From: DASZYT01 sp035545275
GTDB taxonomy: Bacteria; Patescibacteriota; Saccharimonadia; Saccharimonadales; UBA4665
Reading direction: 5' to 3'
Length of the DNA: 22,298 nucleotides
Assembly: GCA_035545275.1 (NCBI GenBank)
Contig: DASZYT010000016.1
Location: 1-22,298 of the forward strand
Shown: piece by piece, positions 5,783-14,140 of the stretch
How the letters are laid out: each line of letters starts with the position of its first letter
How positions within the stretch are numbered: position 1 is the stretch's first letter
The notes under the pieces: model-generated
The model's input: the letters and a program-made list of their open reading frames with translations, nothing else
Told to the model about the DNA's origin: nothing
Database searches by the model: none
Made by a program: the position numbers and the translations under genes

Positions 5783-7540
5783 ATGGGTTTTGCAACGAAC
5801 ACGCCGGACCATGGCGCTATTCGACGTCTGCGCATCTGGTATGGACTCATTGTGGTGATACTGGCAATTTTTGGTATCCGCTTGTTTTATCTGCAGATTA
5901 TCCGTTATGACCACTACCACGCGGAAGCGTTACAGCAACAGTTCAAAGACTACCAGATACCGGCAGAGCGGGGGCTGATTGAAGCGCACGACGGCGGCAA
6001 GGTAGTACCGGTGGTACTGAACCAGACGCTGTACACACTATATGCCGATCCGAAATTCATCAAAGACCCACATGCCGATGCGGAGTTTGTGGCGAGCAGT
6101 ATCGGGGGCGATGTTAACACCTACGAAACGGCTATGAAGCAACCAAATCGATATGATATCTTGGCCAAAAAACTGACCGAGAGTCAAAAAAACAAGCTCA
6201 TGGCCGCCAAAAAACCGGGCTTGGACGTAGAAACTCACGTGTACCGCACGTATCCTGACGGCGATTCGGCTGCTCAGGTACTTGGCTTTGTGGACGACAA
6301 CGGCCAGGGTAAATATGGCATTGAGCAGGTGCTGAACAGCCAGTTGGCCGGCAAACCGGGCCTTTTGAAGGCGATCACCGATGCGCAGGGCGTGCCGCTA
6401 CCCGCCAACAAAAATAATGTGCAAATACCTCCTACAGCAGGCAAAGATGTGGTGCTGACGCTGGATATGTCCATGCAACACCAAGTAGAGAACATTTTGA
6501 AGCAAGGTCTCCAAAAGGCTCACTCCAAAGCCGGTAGTGCCATTGTGATGGACCCAAACACGGGCGCGATTGTGGCGATGGCCAACTATCCTTTTTATGA
6601 CCCTTCGCAGTACTACAACGTGACCGATCCATCGGTCTTTAATAATCAAGCTGTCGCGGACGAGTTTGAGCCGGGCTCCATTATGAAAATACTCATGACC
6701 AGCACAGCGCTAGACCAAGGGACTATCCAGCCCGACACAACATATCAGGATAGCGGATCGGTGACGGTTGATGGCTTTACGATACGCAACGTAGAACCGC
6801 TGCCCAGCTCCACCATATCAATTAAAGTAGTCTTGGAACTTTCGCTCAACACCGGTGCAGTGCACATGCTGAAAACGTTAGGGGGAGGCGATATTAACTC
6901 GCAGGCCCGCAACATCTGGCACGATTACATGGCAAACCGCTTCCAGCTGGGCAAGCCTACCGGCATTGAGCAAAGCTACGAGGCGAGCGGCTCCGTGCCA
7001 GATCCAAACAAGGGCTACGCACTGAACCTGAAGTATGCCAACACCTCGTTCGGGCAAGGTGTGTCGGTGACGACCTTGCAAATGGTGTCAGCATTATCCT
7101 CGATAGTCAACGGCGGCACCTACTACCAACCGCACCTGGTGGATGGCTATATGGACAACAACGGCAACTTGCAAAGTATACCTCCCAAAGTGGTACGCAA
7201 AAACGTGATAAAGCCGAGCACGGCCCCCGAGATAGAGGGGCTCATGGAGTACGTCTTTACGCGCAACCATTATGTCTACAACTCCAATGTGCACCCTGGC
7301 TTTATAGAGGGTGGCAAAACCGGTACGGCACAGGTGGCATCTGGTACCGGGGGCTATTCGGACAGTAAGTATAACGGTACGTTTTACGGTTTTGTGGGAG
7401 TGCACAAACCGCAGTACACCATCATGGTGTTTATGCAGACGCCAAATCTACCCAACTATGAATATGCCGGCACCGAAGCGGCGCCCATCTTTGGCTCCAT
7501 TGCCGACATGCTCATCAACAACGGTTACGTAACGCAATAA
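5783..7540 (+). CDS. ftsI: Class B penicillin-binding protein, septal transpeptidase FtsI (PBP3)
   Basis: 585 residues. A single N-terminal anchor (about 19-39) is followed by the non-catalytic PBP dimer domain (about 55-200, AERGLIEAHDG) and the transpeptidase domain. Active-site motifs: SxxK as S299-I-M-K302 in EPGSIMK, SxN as S354-L-N356, and KTGTA at 512-516. It cross-links septal peptidoglycan with FtsW. The first motif has IM where most FtsI have TF/VF. It starts 35 nt after the ftsL-like gene. Its TAA is immediately followed, with no spacer, by the stop of femX on the other strand, so no terminator space exists between them. Confidence 0.95.
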   Translation: MGFATNTPDHGAIRRLRIWYGLIVVILAIFGIRLFYLQIIRYDHYHAEALQQQFKDYQIPAERGLIEAHDGGKVVPVVLNQTLYTLYADPKFIKDPHADAEFVASSIGGDVNTYETAMKQPNRYDILAKKLTESQKNKLMAAKKPGLDVETHVYRTYPDGDSAAQVLGFVDDNGQGKYGIEQVLNSQLAGKPGLLKAITDAQGVPLPANKNNVQIPPTAGKDVVLTLDMSMQHQVENILKQGLQKAHSKAGSAIVMDPNTGAIVAMANYPFYDPSQYYNVTDPSVFNNQAVADEFEPGSIMKILMTSTALDQGTIQPDTTYQDSGSVTVDGFTIRNVEPLPSSTISIKVVLELSLNTGAVHMLKTLGGGDINSQARNIWHDYMANRFQLGKPTGIEQSYEASGSVPDPNKGYALNLKYANTSFGQGVSVTTLQMVSALSSIVNGGTYYQPHLVDGYMDNNGNLQSIPPKVVRKNVIKPSTAPEIEGLMEYVFTRNHYVYNSNVHPGFIEGGKTGTAQVASGTGGYSDSKYNGTFYGFVGVHKPQYTIMVFMQTPNLPNYEYAGTEAAPIFGSIADMLINNGYVTQ

Positions 7541-8542
7541 TTAGATCTTGAAAAAGCGGCTCATTTTTACAAGTGGGCGATATAGGCGATAGACGGGTCG
7601 CAGAGGTATGTCGACGGTAGTGCCCCTAACAAGAGTGGTGCCGCCAAATTTTTTCTTGAAAGCGGTAAAGCCGTGCCATGGGTGATCTGCCGAAGCATCG
7701 TCAGGTGCGATACCAAACAGATCTACCGCTGTCATACCGGCCCCCTTGGCGTTCATCATGGCTTGCCACAATAACAAGGCAGAAGCATTGGTGGCGCGGG
7801 CTTCGGGGAGGGAGGCCGCGTAGGTATAGGTCGCAACACCGTGGTAGTAATGCATGACCGCGCTGGCAATAGGCTTGCCGTCTTGCAGGGCGAGCTCGAG
7901 GTGCATCATGCCGGTAGGCATAAGGGTCTGCGCCTGCTTTACAAAAAAATCTCGACCGTAAAAACGTGCCTGGCTGCGCTCTGACACGACCTGCAGCATG
8001 TCTACAAACACATCTATGTCAGCCGGGTCGGTAGAGGTTTTAAACGTGAGCATGTGTTCACGTTGATTTTTGCGGATATAGCTGCGGGTGGATTGCGATA
8101 CGTGCGCCAATATGTCGTCTGCGGCAGGGGTGAGGTCTACCATCATGGTCAATTCTGGGTTCATCTGGTGGGGTGCCTTGGCGAGCTTGACGTCTTTGGC
8201 GGGGACAAGGGTGGACGGGTCGATAGCCGTAGGCAGCCCATAGGGCTCCAGGCGTATCCAATCGACGCCTATCTCACGACCGTACGCGACAATAGCTGTC
8301 AGCGCATCGGCAAACTTATCGCTGTGGGCCACAGTGGGGCCGTACGGCGCGAGCAGGTAGGTGCCTAGCCGTGACGAGCGCTCCACCAGCAGGCATGACC
8401 ACCCGCTACCCCGTAAAGCATGGGTTTTGTAGCCCAGAGCTTGCTGGAAAGTATCCCATTCGGCCGACTGCAGGAAAGATGCCCCAAGTGTGCGTTGGTG
8501 GGCATTCCACGCTGTGTCGTTATGTGTGTTTGAATCGGCCAT
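7541..8542 (-). CDS. FemX/FemAB-family peptidyltransferase
   Basis: 333 residues with the FemAB double-GNAT fold. Visible features are the N-terminal lobe (SFLQSAEWDTFQQALG), a middle STRSYIRKNQREH segment and the C-terminal block HGFTAFKKKFGGTT...RPVYRLYRP typical of the family. FemAB proteins transfer amino acids from aminoacyl-tRNA onto the peptide stem of lipid II, making interpeptide bridges. Position between ftsI and mraY supports a wall role, but on the opposite strand. It abuts ftsI tail-to-tail and faces mraY head-to-head across 74 bp. Which amino acid is added cannot be told. Confidence 0.88.
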   Translation of the reverse strand: MADSNTHNDTAWNAHQRTLGASFLQSAEWDTFQQALGYKTHALRGSGWSCLLVERSSRLGTYLLAPYGPTVAHSDKFADALTAIVAYGREIGVDWIRLEPYGLPTAIDPSTLVPAKDVKLAKAPHQMNPELTMMVDLTPAADDILAHVSQSTRSYIRKNQREHMLTFKTSTDPADIDVFVDMLQVVSERSQARFYGRDFFVKQAQTLMPTGMMHLELALQDGKPIASAVMHYYHGVATYTYAASLPEARATNASALLLWQAMMNAKGAGMTAVDLFGIAPDDASADHPWHGFTAFKKKFGGTTLVRGTTVDIPLRPVYRLYRPLVKMSRFFKI

Positions 8543-8565
8543 AGCAAAAGGGTATATCCGGTCTT

Positions 8566-8601
8566 ATGATAGCACATGGTTATGGCCCTCTGTGGTATAC
8601 T
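8566..8601. promoter_or_regulatory. Divergent femX / mraY promoter pair
   Basis: Between the two start codons lie two extended -10 elements. On the minus strand TGCTATCAT (8574 to 8566) would start femX with a leader of about 17 nt. On the plus strand TGgTATACT (8593-8601) would start mraY with a leader of about 8 nt. They are back to back with about 20 bp between them, so the two promoters probably share or compete for polymerase. Confidence 0.55.
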
Positions 8602-8616
8602 AAAAAGAAAGTTTTT

Positions 8617-9660
8617 ATGTCCACAACTATCCATTTAGCTCTGCAAACTCCTACTATTACCCGCATTTTGGTGCTCGGCTTTTTTGGATTCTTTGTGAGC
8701 ATGCTTATTACGCCTATTTATACGACGTTAGCTTATAAGTATCAGTGGTGGAAAAAGCCCCGCACCACGACGTGGACGGGCGAAACGGCCACAGTTTATA
8801 GCCAGCTTCATGCCGAGAAACACAAACGTAACATACCCAATATGGCGGGCATTGTCTTTGTGGTGGCTATTGCCGGGGTAACGTTGAGTGCCAATTTGGT
8901 GCGGAGCCAAACCTGGTTGCCGCTGGCCGGCATGCTAGCGAGTGGGGTAGTGGGTTTTATCGATGACTGGATGAACATACGGAGCAATGGCCACGGCATA
9001 GCCGGTATGCGGGCCATATCAAAGTTTGGTCTGTATAGCGTGGTGGCGTTGGTTGGTGGCTGGTGGTTTTACGAAAAATTGGGCGTGCACAGCATATTTA
9101 TACCGGGGTTACACCAGGTAACTCTCGGAATCGCGGTGATTGTATTGTTCTGGTTTGTGGTGGTGGCCACGGCGAACTCGGTCAATATTACCGACGGCCT
9201 GGACGGCCTGGCAGGCGGCCTGCTGGTATCATCATTCCTCACCTATACCATCATCACCGCCATCGAAGGGCAATATGCGCTCTCGGCTTTCTGCTTAACC
9301 ATCGTGGGCGGTCTGCTGAGCTACACGTGGTTTAATATTTATCCGGCTCGGTTTTTTATGGGAGACGTGGGATCCTTTGCGCTTGGCACGGCACTGGGCA
9401 TCATTGCCATGCAGACCGATACGATATTTGTGCTGCCGGTTATTGCGGGAGTGTATGTGGTAGAGACGGGCTCGGTCATCATCAATCGTTTATCCAAAAA
9501 GCTCCGCCACGGCAAAAAAGTGTTCCAATCGTCTCCTATACATCATCATTTTGAAGCTATCGGCTGGCCGGAAACAAAAGTGACGATGCGCTTTTGGATC
9601 CTCGGCCAGATCGCCAGTGTGCTCGGACTGATTTTGTTTATTGTCGGAAGGTACGGGTAG
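8617..9660 (+). CDS. mraY: Phospho-N-acetylmuramoyl-pentapeptide transferase MraY
   Basis: 347 residues from the ATG at 8617; the frame extends to 8566, but that would place the start upstream of the promoter. A multi-pass membrane enzyme that joins UDP-MurNAc-pentapeptide to undecaprenyl phosphate, making lipid I. Signatures: D116-D117 in GFIDDW, NSVNITDGLDGLAGG (187-201), D250 in FFMGDVGS, and the HHH box (309-311) in SPIHHHFE. About ten hydrophobic helices are visible. The extramembrane loop RSQTW and the early segment are short, consistent with a compact homologue. ftsW follows after 3 bp. Confidence 0.96.
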   Translation: MSTTIHLALQTPTITRILVLGFFGFFVSMLITPIYTTLAYKYQWWKKPRTTTWTGETATVYSQLHAEKHKRNIPNMAGIVFVVAIAGVTLSANLVRSQTWLPLAGMLASGVVGFIDDWMNIRSNGHGIAGMRAISKFGLYSVVALVGGWWFYEKLGVHSIFIPGLHQVTLGIAVIVLFWFVVVATANSVNITDGLDGLAGGLLVSSFLTYTIITAIEGQYALSAFCLTIVGGLLSYTWFNIYPARFFMGDVGSFALGTALGIIAMQTDTIFVLPVIAGVYVVETGSVIINRLSKKLRHGKKVFQSSPIHHHFEAIGWPETKVTMRFWILGQIASVLGLILFIVGRYG

Positions 9661-9663
9661 GAC

Positions 9664-10947
9664 ATGGGACCGGGAAGGCGCACCTCGCACATACGCCCTA
9701 TGCGTACCGGCCCGACGACTGACATAGGCCGTAAGCACCGACCGGACCATTGGTTGGTGGCTCTGACTGTTATCCTGCTCGCCATCGGTGTAGTGGTGGT
9801 ATATGCCATTAGTCCGGCACTCGCCATGAGCTCAAATGTTTCATCTAACTATTTTGTAGAGCGCCAGCTGATTGCAATTGCCTTAAGCGGTGTGGCATTT
9901 TTTGCGACGGCGCAGATACCACTCGACAAGTGGCGGCGTGCCTACAAGCCGCTGCTGGTACTGGGCGGTATTGCTACGGCGATGGCGCTGGTGTTGCCAG
10001 TGGTGCCGCAATATCCTGCTCACCGCTGGGTCCGGTTGGGCAGCTTTTCGTTCCAATCGGTAGAGCTTTTGAAGTTTGCGGTACTCATATGGCTCGCGGG
10101 TTTTTTGGCGGCTCAGATGCGCGAAGGGTCGATTTCTGACATCAAGAAAAGTTTGAAGCCACTGCTTAGTGCGGTACTGGCTATAGGCATTATTGTGGCG
10201 GGAGTGCAAAGCGACCTGGGATCGGCCGGTGTTATGGTGGTAATGATGGGTACTATGGCGTTTGTGGCGGGTATGCCATTCAAGCGCATTATGATTTTTA
10301 GCGGCATTATAGTGATAGGTCTCATATTAGCGGTTTCGGTCGTACCGTACCGTCGGGAACGCTTACTGACATTCCTGCATCCCGAACAGAACTGCCAGAC
10401 GGCCAATGGCTGGCAAGCGTGCCAGTCCATCATATCGGTTGGCTCGGGCGGTATGTTTGGCTTGGGGTTAGGGCGTAGCGTGCAGGCGTACGGCTATCAG
10501 CCGGAAGCCGCCAACGACTCCATCTTTGCCATATTTGCAGAAAAATTTGGCTTTGTGGGTTGTATCATCCTGTTTGGCTTGTTCGCCGCGTTGTTCAGCC
10601 GCCTCAAACGGATCGCTGAACGGGCGCCTGACGACTTTAGCCGGCTGCTAGTAATAGGAGTCCTGACATGGTTAAGTGTGCAGGCGTTTATCAATATCGG
10701 TGGTATGCTAGGGCTCCTGCCGCTCAAAGGCATCACGTTACCATTTGTCAGCTATGGCGGCACCAGCGTTGTGTTTACGGCGGCGGCCATCGGTCTGGTG
10801 TTCCAGATATCGCGCTACACGAGCCACAGTTTGCCCCGGATAAGCGAAGTAACTACAAGGAGGGCCGGTTATGACAACCATCGTGATGACCGGCGGCGGC
10901 TCCGGGGGGCATATCACCCCGATCTTAGCCGTCGCGGCGGAGCTTAA
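9664..10947 (+). CDS. ftsW: Peptidoglycan glycosyltransferase FtsW (SEDS)
   Basis: 427 residues, SEDS family, about ten transmembrane helices. Family landmarks: AHRWVRLGSFSFQSVELLKF (the usual QPSE is QSVE here) and YGYQPEAANDSIFAIFAEKFGFVG, whose Asp matches the catalytic aspartate region of FtsW/RodA, then the late GxLPLKGITLPFVSYGGTS. It polymerises lipid II with FtsI. The last 25 codons overlap the start of murG by 77 nt in another frame, which is unusually long. The C-terminal tail is Arg-rich and looks like translated murG DNA. The ATG at 9664 has a weak GGAAGG upstream; a later ATG at residue 13 is possible. Confidence 0.95.
   Translation: MGPGRRTSHIRPMRTGPTTDIGRKHRPDHWLVALTVILLAIGVVVVYAISPALAMSSNVSSNYFVERQLIAIALSGVAFFATAQIPLDKWRRAYKPLLVLGGIATAMALVLPVVPQYPAHRWVRLGSFSFQSVELLKFAVLIWLAGFLAAQMREGSISDIKKSLKPLLSAVLAIGIIVAGVQSDLGSAGVMVVMMGTMAFVAGMPFKRIMIFSGIIVIGLILAVSVVPYRRERLLTFLHPEQNCQTANGWQACQSIISVGSGGMFGLGLGRSVQAYGYQPEAANDSIFAIFAEKFGFVGCIILFGLFAALFSRLKRIAERAPDDFSRLLVIGVLTWLSVQAFINIGGMLGLLPLKGITLPFVSYGGTSVVFTAAAIGLVFQISRYTSHSLPRISEVTTRRAGYDNHRDDRRRLRGAYHPDLSRRGGA
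10857..10864 (+). promoter_or_regulatory. Strong Shine-Dalgarno for murG
   Basis: AAGGAGGG lies 6 nt before the murG ATG, inside the ftsW reading frame. It is the strongest ribosome binding site in the window and fixes the murG start at 10871 despite the 77-nt overlap with ftsW. Confidence 0.85.
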
Positions 10948-12052
10948 AAAGCTTCAACCTGACTGCAACATTGTCTATATTGGCCAGAAAGGTGATGGCT
11001 TGGGCGATGTACCTGCCCAGAGTTCGTATATTGATGCAGTCTATACTGTCCGAGCGGGAAAGTTCCGGCGATACCATCAGTTGAGCCTTCGTCGATATTG
11101 GAGAGTCAAACTGGTGTCACTGATACTAAACACACGTGATATGGTGTGGGTGGTGGTCGGCACGATACAAAGCTACTGGCTGCTGAAGCGACTGCATCCG
11201 GCAAGCGTGTTTGTAAAAGGCGGCTTTGTGGGCGTGCCGGTCGGGCTGGCGGCAGCCGCGTGCCACATACCATTTGTGACTCATGATTCCGACGCGGTAC
11301 CAGGCTTGGCGAATCGTATCGTTGCCAGATGGGCCCGTGTACATGCGGTCGCATTGCCGAAAGACGTCTACCATTATCCGGCTGAGCGTACTGTAACCGT
11401 AGGCGTGCCGGTACAGAGTGAGTTTGAAGAAGTTACTCCAGCACGTGCGCAGCACTATCGTAAAGAAATCGGTCTGCATGACGATGAACGGCTGTTATTT
11501 ATTATCGGCGGTGGGCTAGGGGCTCGACCGGTGAACGATGCGGCCCTGCAGTGTATACCCGGCTTACTAGAACAATTCTCTAATTTAGTGGTGGTGCATG
11601 CCGCCGGACGTGCCAACGCAGAAAAGGTAGCGGCCCGCTACGACGAGCTTTTGCCAAAAACGCAGAGGGGTAGGATAGTGGTCAAAGATTATCTTACGGA
11701 TGTGTATCGCTATAGCGGTGCGGCCGAAGTAGTGATAACCAGGGCAGGGGCGACGAACCTGGCTGAGTTTGCCGTCCAGCACAAAGCGTGCGTGGTCATA
11801 CCGCACCCAAATTTGGTAGGTGGCCATCAGGTAAAGAATGCGCGCTATCTGGCAGAGCAAGGCGCGATTGTCGTGGTTGAGGAAGCACGGCTAGCAGCAG
11901 GGAATGAGCTGGGAGAAAGAGTGGCGGAACTTCTGCGGGACGAGGCAAGGCGGCATGAACTCGAGGCTGCGTTCGGCGCTTTTGCCAAACCAGATGCCTC
12001 GCATCACCTGGCAATGATATTATTAGAACAATCATCTACACGTAACACATAA
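10871..12052 (+). CDS. murG: UDP-GlcNAc:lipid I N-acetylglucosaminyltransferase MurG
   Basis: 393 residues, GT28/GT-B fold, a peripheral membrane enzyme converting lipid I to lipid II. The N-terminal glycine loop GGGSGGH is at residues 8-14. GGFVGVPVGLAA, HDSDAVPGLANR and the C-domain GGGLGARPVND, ITRAGATNLAEF and NLVGGHQVKNA loops match MurG. The usual H-E-Q-N motif is HDSD here, a change also seen in divergent homologues. It is about 40 residues longer than E. coli MurG, mostly in an insertion near residues 55-90 rich in aromatic and basic residues. Confidence 0.95.
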   Translation: MTTIVMTGGGSGGHITPILAVAAELKKLQPDCNIVYIGQKGDGLGDVPAQSSYIDAVYTVRAGKFRRYHQLSLRRYWRVKLVSLILNTRDMVWVVVGTIQSYWLLKRLHPASVFVKGGFVGVPVGLAAAACHIPFVTHDSDAVPGLANRIVARWARVHAVALPKDVYHYPAERTVTVGVPVQSEFEEVTPARAQHYRKEIGLHDDERLLFIIGGGLGARPVNDAALQCIPGLLEQFSNLVVVHAAGRANAEKVAARYDELLPKTQRGRIVVKDYLTDVYRYSGAAEVVITRAGATNLAEFAVQHKACVVIPHPNLVGGHQVKNARYLAEQGAIVVVEEARLAAGNELGERVAELLRDEARRHELEAAFGAFAKPDASHHLAMILLEQSSTRNT

Positions 12053-12055
12053 ACC

Positions 12056-12991
12056 ATGTTAGGCAAACGCAACAAAAACGAGCCCTTAAGGCGGCGTCAG
12101 GTGGGACCACCTACCGGCGGTCGTTCGCCGCAAACATTTATGTATCGGTCGCTTCGCTCCGAACAAGGTCCAGTACCAGGCCGACGGGCCGCAGGCGGTG
12201 ATGGGTCGACTTCCCCCGACCGGGGCCGTTCTTGGCTTTCATTCTTTATACGCAGAGCCGGTTTTGTCGTAGGTACTATCGCGTTGCTCGTTTGTTTTGT
12301 TGAGTTGTTGCTCTTGTCACCGGATGTCAAAATTGTACCACTAGACACTACTGCACATACCGCGTTGCTTCACAGTACTGCCACGTACCAGCAGGCGGCA
12401 TCAAAACTCTTTGCCGATTCATTCGCAAATGGCAATAAAATCACCGTCAACACAGAGCAAATCAGTAAGCGGCTGCAGGATGAATTTCCTGAGCTAAGCC
12501 AGGTCTCCATAACATTACCGCTCATAGGACATCGGCCTGTAGTGTATGTGCAAATGAGCCAGCCTGCTTTTATTCTCGTGGCCTCTCAACGGGCATATGT
12601 AATCGGCCAACGGGGACACGTGCTGGCCCAAGCCGACCAAGCCACTGTCGCCCAAGCCGACCTGCCTGTTATCACCGATCACAGCGGCATAGATCCAGCC
12701 ACTACTGCCACACCGCTGCCGTCTTCAGATGTTATGTTCATTACAGATGTGTTGTATGAGTTAAAGCACGCGGGCATAGCGGTCTCGGGCCTAAATCTAC
12801 CTGCTGCCGCCAGCGAGTTTGATGTATCTATAAAGGGGCAGCCCTTCTTTGTAAAATTTAACATGCAATCAGGAACCGCTCGCCAGCAATCGGGTACTTT
12901 CCTCGCGCTATGGCAGTACCTCCGGCAGCAGCACATCACCCCCGCGCACTATATTGACGTGCGAGTAGATGGCCGCGCCTACTACAAGTAA
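12056..12991 (+). CDS. ftsQ: FtsQ/DivIB-type cell division protein
   Basis: 311 residues. A long basic, Gly/Pro-rich cytoplasmic tail (1-66) precedes one transmembrane helix (about 68-88). An extracytoplasmic POTRA-like part follows (EQISKRLQDEFPELSQVSITL...VYVQMSQPAF) and a beta domain ending HYIDVRVDGRAYYK, the closing strand typical of FtsQ. It bridges early and late divisome proteins. It begins 3 bp after murG, the usual dcw order. No Shine-Dalgarno is visible, so translation is probably coupled to murG. ftsA and ftsZ do not follow; the next 790 bp hold no gene. Confidence 0.85.
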   Translation: MLGKRNKNEPLRRRQVGPPTGGRSPQTFMYRSLRSEQGPVPGRRAAGGDGSTSPDRGRSWLSFFIRRAGFVVGTIALLVCFVELLLLSPDVKIVPLDTTAHTALLHSTATYQQAASKLFADSFANGNKITVNTEQISKRLQDEFPELSQVSITLPLIGHRPVVYVQMSQPAFILVASQRAYVIGQRGHVLAQADQATVAQADLPVITDHSGIDPATTATPLPSSDVMFITDVLYELKHAGIAVSGLNLPAAASEFDVSIKGQPFFVKFNMQSGTARQQSGTFLALWQYLRQQHITPAHYIDVRVDGRAYYK

Positions 12992-13783
12992 AAGAGTAGG
13001 GGAGCCGCCCTATGGTAGAGAGGGATATGAAGCTAGGCTCCATTGCTATCCGGAGTACTCATGCTTGTCAGTGAGTTAGACAGATACCAAGCTTATCGAA
13101 TAGGTCAAGGGATAGTACCCCTCTTCCGCTCTTCCCCCATGTTCGTAAAATGTTCATATATGATAATAATATGGATTTATCAAAAAAACTATACAAACAT
13201 ACAAAGCAGGGCAGAAGTCAAATTTTTTTATTGTGATATAGACAAGGGGAGGTGTAAATAAAAATACCAAAATGGCGAAAAAGCAAATAATTTCACGACA
13301 TAGCTGTGGAAAAGTCAAATAGTGTGATATTTCACAACGAGACACTAGGCACATTATAGGGCCACGAACTACGCTATACGTATTGCTGAAGCGGCAACGT
13401 AGCATAGGCATCCACTAACACGTACATTAACTAGGTCCACGTAGAGCAATGACGCGCGTATTTTATGGAAACATGCTAGAACTCCCCCGTTGCAGGGGGT
13501 ATAAGCTAATCATCTTTTGAAACTATATGTGAGTCGCAAAATATACATTGTGCGACATCATATCTATGTACGCATGTGGCACTCTGTCTGCCCGCGCGTC
13601 TGCCGATTATTTTTTGGCCGTATTGCTCTACATTTTTCATTTTGTTTTAAAAATTTGTTACCCTCGCCTGCATGTAACCAATTGTGATAAATCTACAACT
13701 TGCCATTGTATAGCCTTTTGTTCTGGCTACATACCACTTGTTCGCAAAACGTTCGGTTTCTGTAAATACGTATTAAAATAACG
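12992..13783. other. Gene-poor AT-rich region after ftsQ
   Basis: No frame here looks like a protein gene. Small inverted repeats are present: GGAGCC/GGCTCC (13001-13006 / 13036-13041), TGTGA-N4-TCACA (13323-13336), a bulged CTAT..TTGC/GCAA..ATAG hairpin (about 13373-13407), CCCCC/GGGGG (13484-13499) and GTCGCA/TGCGAC (13533-13556). A TATAAT on the minus strand (13358 to 13353) has no good -35. The region may hold unrecognised small RNAs, but no promoter-terminator pair was found. Confidence 0.4.
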
Positions 13784-14134
13784 TTAAACGGTTAATGCTT
13801 TAACGACTATACCTTCTGCTTCCCAAAATTTGCCATTTTTTCCTTCGGGAAGTGTGCCAGCTTGTATCATTTGATCTACTGTTTCTTCAGTTGCTCCTAA
13901 GATAACTGCAACTTCACTTTTACGAAGAAGACTATTCGGGCTTTTTCCTATGCTAAATAAGGCATTATTTGCCACGAGGCGAACATACTCTGGGTCCGGA
14001 TTATTTTTTATGTGTTCCAAGGGTTCGGTAATCAGATCTTCGATTGCACCGCTCGCATCCATGAAGTGCAATATATGTAACGAGTAAGGTAGACCGCCTG
14101 GGTATTGCAGCTCGTCTTGAATGTACTCAGGCAA
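13784..14134 (-). CDS. Small protein with excisionase/MerR-like HTH
   Basis: 116 residues from a TTG preceded by GGAG at 9-nt spacing. An acidic N-terminal half of unknown type is followed by a likely helix-turn-helix (about residues 66-110, SLLRKSEVAVILGATEETVDQMIQAGTLP...GKFWEAEGI), the pattern of HTH_17/excisionase domains. It lies 6 bp after the sigma4/HARE gene and in the same reading frame, separated by one TAA and two codons. The DNA is clearly more AT-rich than neighbouring coding regions, suggesting a different origin. Function unknown; a regulatory role is inference. Confidence 0.6.
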   Translation of the reverse strand: MPEYIQDELQYPGGLPYSLHILHFMDASGAIEDLITEPLEHIKNNPDPEYVRLVANNALFSIGKSPNSLLRKSEVAVILGATEETVDQMIQAGTLPEGKNGKFWEAEGIVVKALTV

Positions 14135-14140
14135 AATATA

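Noticed and set aside
13323..13336. CRP-like TGTGA/TCACA site
   Set aside because: Spacer is 4 not 6 bp, no target gene nearby.
13043..13781. Frames of 72-85 codons in the AT-rich region after ftsQ
   Set aside because: Cys/Tyr/Ile-rich with no ribosome site, promoter or recognisable pattern; they look like chance frames in AT-rich DNA.
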